Below, one piece after another: positions 5,875 to 11,319 of a stretch of 11,319 nt of DNA. Where the stretch lies: the NCBI GenBank assembly GCA_002407905.1, contig DHPL01000036.1:29136-40454 (forward strand), given 5' to 3'. A program made the translations under genes and the position numbers. Source of the stretch: Anaerolineaceae bacterium UBA5365 (GTDB lineage Bacteria > Chloroflexota > Anaerolineae > Anaerolineales > Anaerolineaceae). Positions within the stretch are counted from its first letter, which is position 1. Every line of letters begins with the position of its first letter. The notes under the pieces are model-generated. The model had not been told where the DNA came from. It did not search any database and saw only the letters and a program-made list of their open reading frames with translations.

Positions 5875-7401
5875 TTACAGCCCGGCGCGGTTTTTCAACG
5901 CGGTTTGCAGGCGTTCCATCAAAACGGGCAGCTCAGCCTCGATCCTCGCCCGTTCAGCCAGCATTCTGGCCGCTTCAGGATCTGCTTCAAGGCCCAATAA
6001 ATTGATGTGCACATTCAAGCCGGCAGCTCTGCAGGCAGCGGAAGCCAAATGGACCCCCGCGGCAGCGTCCGAAATCGCGTTAACATTGCCGATCTCAGCC
6101 ATTCGGCAGCCGAGTTTCGCGGCCTTCAAGCAATTGCTGGCCGATTCCAAGGGCACGGCAGCGGCATGCAAAGTGGCCGCGTGGATCGCCGCCTGCCTGG
6201 CAGCAAGCTCTTCTTCTGTACCTTTCGGCAGCCGCCGGGCCTGGATCACGCCATCGTAGGCATGCGCGTCCAACTCCACCTCGCGCTCCAATCGGGCGCG
6301 CAGGCGTTCGCCTTCCTCAATTGCCTCAAAGCACTCCTTCTCTACCTCAGCGTACTTGGGTTTACCTACAGTCAGCCTGGCCATCATCACAGCCAGGGCG
6401 GCGCCAAGGGCGCCGGTATGTGCCGCTGCCGAACCGCCTCCAGGGGCAGTCGTGCCCTCAGCAACCTGGTCGTGAAAACTGGGCCCGGGTTCACCCGCGC
6501 TGTCGTTTTGCCCAGCGGCATACAGCCGGGTGTCCAGCAGCTGGTCCTTTTCAAAGCCATCCATCTGTAGGAAGTATTGTGCCGCATCCACCAGAGCCTG
6601 GTTAGGGATCAGCCCTACCAGCTCGCTGTGATGGATGCACACGCCATAGCGTTGGGCCTCACGGCGCACGAATTCGGTCACCTGCGCCATTGGCGAGCGT
6701 TTGTAATTGGTCAGGTTCATGGAAACCTGAGCCAGGCCATTGACCAGGAGGCCTATGCCCTTCACATAATGGAAGCCACCGCTGGAATTGCGCACGCGCC
6801 GGGCGATTTTCTCGGCTATGCGCACATCGCTGGAGTTGAGATAGATGTTATAGGCAATCAGCGGCTGCCGCGCCCCAATCACAACCGCGCCGGCAGGTCC
6901 CAGGTGTTTCGGGCCAAAATCGGGCTCGCGGTATGGATCCTCGGCGATGCTGTCCCGGATGCCCTCGTACTCCCCCCTGCGGATATCCTCCAGATTGACG
7001 CGGTCCTTGCGTTGGGCGGCTTCCTCGTAAAGGTAAACCGGGATATCCAATTCATCGGCAACCCGTTTACCCAGCCGGCGGGCCATCTCCACGCATTCCA
7101 CCATGGTCACATCGCTGATCGGTACAAAAGGCACTACATCCGTAGCACCCAACCGCGGATGCTCACCTTCGTGCTGATTAAGATCAATGAGTTCAGCCGC
7201 TTTCTGGATCCCCGCGAACGCCGCTGCTTCAACCGCTTGCGGCTGGCCCACAAAAGTTAGCACGGTGCGGTTGTGATCCAAATCAGAGTGGCGGTCAAGC
7301 ATGCGCACCCCTCCCACGGAGTTGATTGCCGTTATGATCGCTTCCACCACCTCAGGGCGCCGCGCTTCGGAAAAGTTCGGGATGCACTCAACGATTTTCA
7401 T
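5875..7401 (-). CDS. ftcD: bifunctional glutamate formimidoyltransferase / formimidoyltetrahydrofolate cyclodeaminase
   Basis: A 508-residue fusion that would move the formimino group from formiminoglutamate to tetrahydrofolate and then cyclise it to 5,10-methenyl-THF with release of ammonia. This is the last step of one histidine degradation route. The transferase part (about 1-300) starts MKIVECIPNFSE and has His81 in HEGEHPRLGATD, matching the catalytic His of the animal enzyme. The cyclodeaminase part (about 308-508) has APGGGSAAAHTGALGAAL (319-336) and LDAHAYDGVIQAR (377-389). The ATG at 7401 is preceded by AAAGGAG with 5 bases spacing; a GTG two codons upstream overlaps it. No other histidine-degradation gene (hutH, hutU, hutI) is in the window. 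It shares a likely transcript with dcd. Confidence 0.95.
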   Translation of the reverse strand: MKIVECIPNFSEARRPEVVEAIITAINSVGGVRMLDRHSDLDHNRTVLTFVGQPQAVEAAAFAGIQKAAELIDLNQHEGEHPRLGATDVVPFVPISDVTMVECVEMARRLGKRVADELDIPVYLYEEAAQRKDRVNLEDIRRGEYEGIRDSIAEDPYREPDFGPKHLGPAGAVVIGARQPLIAYNIYLNSSDVRIAEKIARRVRNSSGGFHYVKGIGLLVNGLAQVSMNLTNYKRSPMAQVTEFVRREAQRYGVCIHHSELVGLIPNQALVDAAQYFLQMDGFEKDQLLDTRLYAAGQNDSAGEPGPSFHDQVAEGTTAPGGGSAAAHTGALGAALAVMMARLTVGKPKYAEVEKECFEAIEEGERLRARLEREVELDAHAYDGVIQARRLPKGTEEELAARQAAIHAATLHAAAVPLESASNCLKAAKLGCRMAEIGNVNAISDAAAGVHLASAACRAAGLNVHINLLGLEADPEAARMLAERARIEAELPVLMERLQTALKNRAGL

Positions 7402-7422
7402 ACACACTCCTTTGCCGCGGCA

Positions 7423-7428
7423 ATTATA
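7423..7428 (-). promoter_or_regulatory. extended -10 promoter of the ftcD gene
   Basis: On the minus strand the sequence reads TTGGTATAAT, a perfect TATAAT with a TGn extension. No good -35 is seen, as is common with extended -10 promoters. The predicted start is near 7416, giving a leader of about 15 bases that just contains the AAAGGAG ribosome binding site. Confidence 0.6.
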
Positions 7429-7551
7429 CCAAGCAGGGCTTCCGATTCAGGGTGATGGCTGGTCCCGTTGATTCCTGCGGCTATAGCCGGGCAGGCCTTA
7501 TGCACAAGAACAAGCGAAGAAAAACCTCGCCGGTTCCGCCCGCTGCCCTGT

Positions 7552-7557
7552 TAGAAT
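7552..7557 (+). promoter_or_regulatory. -10 element for a leaderless transcript
   Basis: TAGAAT lies six bases before the ATG at 7564, so the predicted transcription start falls on or next to the start codon. There is no usable Shine-Dalgarno: the GAGG at 7559-7562 is one base from the ATG. No strong -35 is visible. Confidence 0.4.
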
Positions 7558-7563
7558 TGAGGC

Positions 7564-7956
7564 ATGCGCCAGAACAATCAGGAGCGTCTGAAAATCCTTG
7601 CCGAAGTCCAGGCCAAACGGATGTCGACCCCGGAGGCAATGCAAGCCCTGCAAGCGCTGGATATCCGCGATACGCAAGGCCCAGCACCGGATGCTGACCC
7701 GAAACCACCATCCGAGCACATACTGCGCGTCCGCCAAACCCGGCTCTCATCCGGCAAAACCGATTTGGACCTCAGCATCCCCGCCAACCTGGTGGCCGCA
7801 GGCTTCAGGCTGGGAGCAGACTTTGGTCTGGCAGGCTGCGGTCTGGACCAAACTCAAATTTTGAACGCCCTCTACCATCCAGCAACCCTCCCTCTAAAGC
7901 TGCTTGAGCGGGTGGACGAGGAAAATGACCTGCTCTTGGAGGTCGAGATCCTCTAG
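7564..7956 (+). CDS. SHOCT-like domain protein, YvlB/LiaX N-terminal type
   Basis: A 130-residue soluble protein. Residues 7-35 (ERLKILAEVQ ... EAMQALQALDI) form the short helical hairpin typical of SHOCT-like domains at the N-terminus of YvlB/LiaX-type proteins. After a Pro-rich spacer (about 38-52), residues 53-130 (HILRVRQTR ... GKTDLDLSIP ... VDEENDLLLEVEIL) resemble the second conserved segment found with it in Firmicutes and Chloroflexota. Its function is unknown, and the link to envelope stress seen for LiaX is only an analogy. It has no signal peptide or membrane segment. The gene stands alone, divergent from ftcD, and seems to lack a ribosome binding site, fitting a leaderless mRNA. 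An internal ATG at 7621 would destroy the N-terminal domain. The domain call is by pattern recognition. Confidence 0.75.
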   Translation: MRQNNQERLKILAEVQAKRMSTPEAMQALQALDIRDTQGPAPDADPKPPSEHILRVRQTRLSSGKTDLDLSIPANLVAAGFRLGADFGLAGCGLDQTQILNALYHPATLPLKLLERVDEENDLLLEVEIL

Positions 7957-8057
7957 CTAAAAACCAAGATTCAGTAGGTCTGCACAGTTCCGAATCAGCC
8001 GAATTTCCACCCTGTTTCATTAATTACAAAAGCACAATTGTTAAAGATTTTTATTCA

Positions 8058-8087
8058 GATTGAGGCGGTAATGTTATTAATTCAATC
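8058..8087. repeat. inverted repeat just upstream of the sulfur operon promoter
   Basis: GATTGA at 8058-8063 and TCAATC at 8082-8087 are perfect inverted half-sites 18 bases apart, ending five bases before the proposed -35 box. The position suits an activator or repressor site, but half-sites this short can occur by chance. Confidence 0.3.
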
Positions 8088-8092
8088 CGTCC

Positions 8093-8121
8093 TTTACTAT
8101 ATCCGCATATTGTGATAAATT
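8093..8121 (+). promoter_or_regulatory. probable promoter of the tusA-yeeE-dsrEFH-like operon
   Basis: TTTACT (8093-8098) and TAAATT (8116-8121) are 17 bases apart, each 4 of 6 to consensus, and the -10 has a TGn extension (TGA at 8113-8115). The predicted start is near 8128, giving a leader of about 50 bases. It is flanked upstream by the GATTGA/TCAATC repeat and downstream by AGGCA-AG-TGCCT (8134-8145), a possible operator in the early transcribed region. The rest of the 221-base gap from 7957 shows no coding potential. Confidence 0.45.
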
Positions 8122-8177
8122 ACCCAATAAGTAAGGCAAGTGCCTGCTGAAATTCTAACCACATTGAAAGGAGTCCC

Positions 8178-8417
8178 ATGGACGAAATCAAACCCACAAA
8201 GACCATCAACGAATGCGGTGAAGTGTGCCCGGTGCCGGATGTAGACACCAAGCGCGCGCTCGGCAAGATGAAACCTGGTGAGATTCTGGAAGTCCTCATT
8301 GACTATCCGCTCTCAAAGGAACGCATCCCCGCTACTGTTGAACGCATGGGCCACGAAGTGCTCAAGGTCGAAGAAACCGGCCCGAGCGAATGGCGCATCC
8401 TCATTTTAGTCAAATAA
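8178..8417 (+). CDS. tusA: TusA-like sulfur carrier protein (TsuB/YeeD/YedF type)
   Basis: A 79-residue TusA-family protein. The signature CPVP is at residues 17-20; in the family the Cys (here Cys17) carries a persulfide and passes sulfur on. The rest follows the TusA fold pattern: KRALGKMKPGEILEVLIDYPLS, then IPATVERMGHEV and the closing strand EWRILILVK. An AAGGAG site lies just before the ATG. Placed 30 bases ahead of a YeeE/YedE transporter gene, it is arranged like the YeeD/TsuB or YedF partners that help take up thiosulfate or handle sulfur compounds. With DsrEFH-like genes following, it probably passes sulfur from the transporter to that complex. The family is certain; which TusA subtype it is remains inferred from context. 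Confidence 0.94.
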   Translation: MDEIKPTKTINECGEVCPVPDVDTKRALGKMKPGEILEVLIDYPLSKERIPATVERMGHEVLKVEETGPSEWRILILVK

Positions 8418-8447
8418 TTGCTTTCATTTATTAAAGGAGTATTCTGA

Positions 8448-9506
8448 ATGATAGGTCCTTTGCTTGGAATCCTATGCGGTATCATCCTGGGCGTAATTTT
8501 GCAGCGCGGCCGCGTTTGCTTCAATTCCGCCTTCCGTGACCTCTACCTGGTCAAAGACAACTTCATGTTCAAAGCCGGCCTTCTGGCCATCGCGCTGACC
8601 GCGATCGGCTTTTTGGCCATGGCTCAATTTGGGCTGATCAAGCTGGCCCCCTCCGTGCTCAACTGGGGCGGCGTGATCGTGGGCGGTTTGCTCTTTGGTA
8701 TGGGCATCGTACTGGCTGGCGGCTGTGCCAGCGGCATGAGCTACCGTATCGGTGAAGGCAATACCACCTCCATCGTGGCTGGCCTCGTTTATGGTCTAAG
8801 CGCCTGGGCATCCGGTTCCGGCGCCCTCAAGCCCCTCAAGGCTTGGGCTGCCAACCTGAGCGTTACCATGCAAAACCCCGACCCGGCCATCTACAACACC
8901 GGCGAGAAGGTTAGCATTGGCCCAACCCTCTCATCCATCCTGAACATGAATCCCTGGGTCGTTACCCTGGTTTTCGCCGCGATCATCTTCGCCTACCTGT
9001 TCCTGACCAAAACCACCAAGCGCGAAGGCGCCAACATGCAGTGGTGGGTAATCGGTATTGCCCTTACGCTGGTCAATATGCTCACCTACTACCTCAGCGC
9101 TACTTTTGCGAAACGCCAGTATGGCCTGGGTATTACCGCCGGCTGGACGAACATCCTTCAAACCTGGACGCTCTCACAAAACGGCACTGAAACCGCACCC
9201 AGCCTGAACTTTGCGGGTGGAATCGTTGTTGGTGTGATTTTAGGCGCCCTGGTTGCTGCCCTGGTTAAAGGTGAGTTCAAATGGCGCACCCCCCGCGAAG
9301 GCAAATACTACGCCTACGCGGTGCTGGGCGGCATCATGGCCGGTTTCGGCGCCAACTTCGCCGCCGGCTGCAACATCGGCCACTTCCTCACCGGTTCCTC
9401 ACTGCTTTCGGTTGCTTCCCTGGTTGCCAGCATCTTCTTCATCCTGGGCAACTGGATCATGAGCCGCATCATGTTCGGCGCACCTGATCGCGATATCAAG
9501 GCCTAG
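8448..9506 (+). CDS. yeeE: YeeE/YedE family sulfur-compound (thiosulfate) transporter
   Basis: A 352-residue polytopic membrane protein with two inverted halves. The first half shows QRGRVCFNSAFRD (19-31, Cys24) and LAGGCASGMSYRIGEGN (89-105, Cys93). The second has NFAAGCNIGHFLTG (303-316, Cys308) in the position matching Cys93. Thiosulfate transport through relay of the substrate along conserved cysteines is known for the TsuA branch of this family. Total Cys are 10, 24, 93 and 308, so the second-half counterpart of Cys24 (QYGLGITAGWTN, 224-235) has none. AAAGGAG is 8 bases ahead of the ATG. It sits between tusA and dsrE-like genes in one operon, and the dsrE-like start is 1 base after its stop. 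The substrate may be thiosulfate or another sulfur or selenium species. Confidence 0.93.
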   Translation: MIGPLLGILCGIILGVILQRGRVCFNSAFRDLYLVKDNFMFKAGLLAIALTAIGFLAMAQFGLIKLAPSVLNWGGVIVGGLLFGMGIVLAGGCASGMSYRIGEGNTTSIVAGLVYGLSAWASGSGALKPLKAWAANLSVTMQNPDPAIYNTGEKVSIGPTLSSILNMNPWVVTLVFAAIIFAYLFLTKTTKREGANMQWWVIGIALTLVNMLTYYLSATFAKRQYGLGITAGWTNILQTWTLSQNGTETAPSLNFAGGIVVGVILGALVAALVKGEFKWRTPREGKYYAYAVLGGIMAGFGANFAAGCNIGHFLTGSSLLSVASLVASIFFILGNWIMSRIMFGAPDRDIKA

Positions 9507-9507
9507 T

Positions 9508-9873
9508 ATGGATAAGCTCAAAATTACCATCCAGGTGATGGTTCCTCCCTACAGTTATCAGGATCTTGACACGGCCTTGGCCATTGCCGATGCCGCTCTG
9601 GATCGTGGTCATGAGGTGGGCATCTTTCTCTTTGCAGATTCAATCCTTTCCACTTTTTCCAAGGTGAAGCCCGTCCGCATGGACCGCAACATCCCGGTAA
9701 AAATGCAGGAGATGATCGCCAATAAAGGCTTGCGCGTTGATATTTGCGGTATCTGTATGGATTACCGCGGCGTGCGCCCTGAAGATGCCATCCCTGGGGC
9801 AAGCCCCAGCGGTCTCCCTGAATTAGCCGCGCTCGTGGCAAGTTCAGACCGGTTCATCAACCTGATGGCCTAA
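9508..9873 (+). CDS. DsrE/TusD-like sulfurtransferase subunit
   Basis: A 121-residue DsrE-family protein. The N-terminal strand KITIQVMVPPYS and helix DLDTALAIADAALDRGHEVGIFLF (19-42) lead to VDICGICMDYRGV (78-89), which contains Cys80 and Cys83, and a C-terminal ELAALVASSDRFINL. In TusD/DsrE one Cys in this region accepts sulfur from TusA. Here a CxxC pair occupies the place, with Cys83 in the commonly conserved C..RG context. It starts 1 base after the yeeE stop and is followed 10 bases later by the DsrF-like gene. It is likely the active subunit of a DsrEFH/TusBCD-like complex. It could also be a stand-alone DsrE-like protein, but the neighbouring F and H members favour the complex. Confidence 0.9.
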   Translation: MDKLKITIQVMVPPYSYQDLDTALAIADAALDRGHEVGIFLFADSILSTFSKVKPVRMDRNIPVKMQEMIANKGLRVDICGICMDYRGVRPEDAIPGASPSGLPELAALVASSDRFINLMA

Positions 9874-9883
9874 GGAGCAGATG

Positions 9884-10240
9884 ATGAAAAAGATTCTCTT
9901 TGTCATTTACCAGGCTCCCGGCGGCACGATTTGGCCCAACGAAGGTTTCCGAACTGCTTTCGGCATGTACGCTGAAGAAGACCTGGAACCCGAAGTTTTG
10001 CTCATCGATCAGGCTGCCATCACCGTCGCGCAGGGAACTGAGCCCAAAGATCTGGGCTTGCTCTCGATCAAAATGGTCCAACGCTACATCCAAAAATACG
10101 ACACCAAGGTGTACGTCGAAAAGGAATCCCTGGAGAAATTCCAGGTGCCGGATATGGATGAAGGCTACGTAGCCGAACTGATCGACCGCGCGAGTATTCA
10201 AGCCAAATTGGCCGAATACGATAACGTCATCTTTATGTGA
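9884..10240 (+). CDS. DsrF/TusC-like subunit
   Basis: A 118-residue DsrE-superfamily protein of the DsrF/TusC kind. It starts KKILFVIYQAPGGTIWPNEGFRTA, which matches the usual N-terminal pattern of the family, followed by a strand EPEVLLIDQAAI and, later, TKVYVEKESLEKF. It has no cysteine at all, as expected for a structural rather than sulfur-accepting subunit. Two ATG codons are adjacent, 9881 and 9884. AAGGAG at 9872-9877 overlaps the dsrE-like stop and sits 6 bases from the second but only 3 from the first, so I place the start at 9884. It probably forms the complex with the flanking DsrE- and DsrH-like products. Confidence 0.87.
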   Translation: MKKILFVIYQAPGGTIWPNEGFRTAFGMYAEEDLEPEVLLIDQAAITVAQGTEPKDLGLLSIKMVQRYIQKYDTKVYVEKESLEKFQVPDMDEGYVAELIDRASIQAKLAEYDNVIFM

Positions 10241-10248
10241 GGTAAACG

Positions 10249-10515
10249 ATGTTCATTCTACTTAAATACGGACCCGAAAACCCCGCAGAAGCCTGGAAGC
10301 TGCAAGCCGCGAAAGGCGATGACCAAATCGTATTGATCCAAAATGGCGTGTTCTGGGCTGTGAGCGAAAAAGCCGCCTTGGAAGGCAAAAATGTTGCCGT
10401 CGTCAAGGCCGACTGGCTGGCCCGCGGGTACGCTGAAGAAGCCTGCCCCTTCCCGCTGGTGGATTACACCCAGTTTGTTGAACTGCTGGAAGCAAATCCC
10501 AAAACGATGAGCTAA
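10249..10515 (+). CDS. DsrH/TusB-like subunit
   Basis: An 88-residue protein with the DsrH/TusB pattern: a short first strand MFILLKYGP, the segment GDDQIVLIQNGVFWAV (23-38), a second strand NVAVVKADWLARGY (48-61) and the C-terminal helix around DYTQFVELLEANP. One cysteine, Cys66, is present (ACPFP), not at the position of the Cys known in some DsrH proteins near residue 20. GAGGT lies 7 bases ahead of the ATG and overlaps the end of the preceding gene, showing coupled translation. It is the last gene of the sulfur operon; a strong terminator follows within 22 bases. The subunit call relies partly on gene order, as the protein is small and divergent. Confidence 0.83.
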   Translation: MFILLKYGPENPAEAWKLQAAKGDDQIVLIQNGVFWAVSEKAALEGKNVAVVKADWLARGYAEEACPFPLVDYTQFVELLEANPKTMS

Positions 10516-10536
10516 GGCAGTCATTGCATTAGTTTG

Positions 10537-10567
10537 ACCGCAGCCCCATCTAGGGCTGCGGTTTTTT
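10537..10567 (+). terminator. intrinsic terminator of the sulfur operon
   Basis: ACCGCAGCCC (10537-10546) pairs perfectly with GGGCTGCGGT (10553-10562) around a six-base loop, followed by a run of T at 10562-10567. This is a textbook Rho-independent terminator 21 bases after the last stop codon and marks the end of the five-gene unit. Confidence 0.92.
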
Positions 10568-10729
10568 GTTCTCAGGTCAGGCCGGCAAGTTGTTCGGAGT
10601 TGAAAGATAGCCAAAGCACAGGCTTGACCTCTTGCACCATAACTCTGGCTGCTCGGCCAAGATCCGAAATTTACTCTGGTATTTCGCACCCGATTAACTA
10701 CGGCAGCAATACAATTGGAGAGCTGTGTC

Positions 10730-10745
10730 TGGCAATGCATTGCCA
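10730..10745. repeat. 16-bp perfect palindrome
   Basis: TGGCAATGCATTGCCA is its own reverse complement over 16 bases. It is not part of a terminator, having no loop and no T tract, and it stands alone in the non-coding interval. It could be a binding site for a dimeric regulator. Confidence 0.5.
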
Positions 10746-10767
10746 CCCTTTTGTACCCCCCGCTTTT

Positions 10768-10842
10768 GACCACAAAACCACAAAACCTGCAAAATTTCCT
10801 CGTTGGAACCCCCTTCTTCAGCTCAGCCGGACCACAAAACCA
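10768..10842 (+). repeat. three direct copies of CCACAAAACC
   Basis: Copies lie at 10770-10779, 10778-10787 (overlapping by two bases) and 10832-10841. The first and third share the longer GACCACAAAACCA (10768-10780 and 10830-10842). Too few and irregular for a CRISPR array. Confidence 0.45.
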
Positions 10843-11002
10843 ACCATATGTCAGCACAAAAATTGCTAGCAGCTGATAACACAGTGCAAGGGTCATAGGG
10901 CATTTACTCACTGCTTGGTTTAGGACTTACCCCATACCCCCATCAATAAGCAGTGGGGCTCAGTCTCTCTTGTTTCAGAAGTAACCACCTCGAGGCCCAT
11001 GT

Positions 11003-11031
11003 AAAAAGCGCTTCCGAATGGAAGCGCTTTT
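11003..11031 (-). terminator. intrinsic terminator of the uracil permease gene
   Basis: AAAAGCGCTTCC (11004-11015) pairs perfectly with GGAAGCGCTTTT (11020-11031) around a four-base loop. On the minus strand the stem ends in a run of five T (11007-11003). It lies 18 bases after the permease stop. The flanking A/T runs on both sides mean it may also stop plus-strand transcripts. Confidence 0.9.
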
Positions 11032-11049
11032 GCGAAATCTGATCTTGCC

Positions 11050-11319
11050 TTATTCTTCGTCGTTCTCGTGCGGGTTGGGTTCAAGGTAGGGCTTGTCCCT
11101 GAAACCACCCAGGATGAGGTTGAGCAGGATGCCGAAGATAGCGGCGGTTGCCAGAGCCGGGAGCTCCATGCCAAAGAAGGGGATCACACCGCCAAACACG
11201 CTCTGACCACCCAGGCCGATGACCATGATGGTAGCGATGATGGCGATATTCTTGGCGCTGAACATGTCCACTTTCTTTTCCAGCATGATGGCAATACCCT
11301 GGGCAGCGATGGCGCCGAA
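11050..11319 (-). CDS. uraA: uracil/xanthine permease, NCS2 family (C-terminal part)
   Basis: The last 89 residues of a gene that begins outside the right edge. The reading frame stays open to the window end. The visible part reads FGAIAAQGIAIMLEKKVD, then MFSAKNIAIIATIMVIGLGG, a membrane segment in the pattern of nucleobase:cation symporter-2 (UraA-like) proteins, and ALATAAIFGILLNLILGG as the last membrane helix. The end is a polar, acidic cytoplasmic tail. Such proteins import uracil or xanthine with protons. Uracil is the most likely substrate by similarity to UraA, but the substrate-binding helices are not in view. It ends at a strong hairpin terminator and converges on the sulfur operon. 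Confidence 0.85.
   Translation of the reverse strand, partial: FGAIAAQGIAIMLEKKVDMFSAKNIAIIATIMVIGLGGQSVFGGVIPFFGMELPALATAAIFGILLNLILGGFRDKPYLEPNPHENDEE

Larger units (their letters stand above)
10571..11002. other. non-coding interval with several inverted repeats
   Basis: Between two terminators I see no gene with convincing composition or ribosome binding site. It holds an imperfect inverted repeat AGGTCAGGCC (10574-10583) / GGCTTGACCT (10621-10630) that pairs fully in RNA with one G-U; a 16-bp perfect palindrome at 10730-10745; three copies of CCACAAAACC; and CACTGCTT (10909-10916) / AAGCAGTG (10948-10955). A 33-codon open stretch on the minus strand near 10570-10670 reads like protein but is bounded by stops. 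A degenerate mobile element, a small RNA or plain intergenic DNA all remain possible. Confidence 0.5.

Noticed and set aside
6577..7260. 227-codon plus-strand open frame opposite ftcD
   Set aside because: Its His/Arg/Leu-rich composition is an antisense image of the clearly recognised transferase domain.
8109..8127. FNR/CRP-like site TTGTGA ... near the sulfur operon promoter
   Set aside because: The second half-site does not match (ACCCAA in place of TCACAA or ATCAA), and the motif overlaps the proposed -10 region.
10768..10842. possible CRISPR array from the CCACAAAACC repeats
   Set aside because: Only three short copies, two of them overlapping, with no regular spacers and no cas genes.
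10534..10869. 111-codon open frame on the plus strand after the sulfur operon
   Set aside because: It begins inside the terminator hairpin, lacks a ribosome binding site and has low-order composition with no recognisable domain.
10258..10911. 217-codon open frame on the minus strand
   Set aside because: It covers nearly all of the DsrH-like gene and the strong operon terminator, has no ribosome binding site, and its composition (many scattered Cys, Arg, Ser) is that of a shadow frame.

Overview
The window looks like chromosomal DNA of an anaerobic Chloroflexota bacterium, most likely of the class Anaerolineae. This is an inference from protein character: Tat-signal and Pro/Thr-linker L,D-transpeptidase-type proteins, a pair of PII-like (PstA/DarA-type) proteins, a SHOCT-like YvlB/LiaX-type protein, a fused formiminotransferase-cyclodeaminase, and moderate GC content. 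I see no rRNA, tRNA, CRISPR array, transposase or phage gene. Most genes are ordinary housekeeping genes packed into short operons.

Left part (1-2482, minus strand): a cell-envelope operon. It encodes a membrane-anchored N-acetylmuramoyl-L-alanine amidase, a TPR/transmembrane/YkuD L,D-transpeptidase and a Tat-exported protein cut by the window edge. The genes are 1 and 6 bases apart. Divergent from it, with a clear sigma70-like promoter, is a single AMMECR1-domain gene (2568-3134). It faces a DUF4013 membrane protein gene (3219-3884, minus) that ends at a strong hairpin terminator.

Middle part (4046-7401, all minus): two adjacent PstA/DarA-like cyclic-di-AMP receptor paralogues, a YcgN-type cysteine-cluster protein, dCTP deaminase, and the bifunctional folate enzyme glutamate formimidoyltransferase/formimidoyl-THF cyclodeaminase. 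The last has an extended -10 promoter. From 7564 on the plus strand lies a SHOCT-like gene that appears to be read from a leaderless transcript.

Right part (8093-10567, plus): a five-gene sulfur-trafficking operon with its own promoter and terminator. It encodes a TusA-like carrier, a YeeE/YedE sulfur-compound transporter, and DsrE-, DsrF- and DsrH-like proteins. The set suggests uptake of an inorganic sulfur species such as thiosulfate and hand-over of the sulfur through a protein persulfide relay. No DsrC/TusE or sulfite reductase gene lies in the window. After the terminator comes about 530 bases with no convincing gene, holding a 16-bp perfect palindrome, two long-loop inverted repeats and three copies of a 10-mer. 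The window closes with the 3' end of an NCS2-family uracil permease gene (minus) and its terminator.

The most unusual items are the tandem PstA-like pair with complementary loss of pocket residues, the compact uptake-plus-relay sulfur operon, and the structured non-coding interval at 10571-11002.
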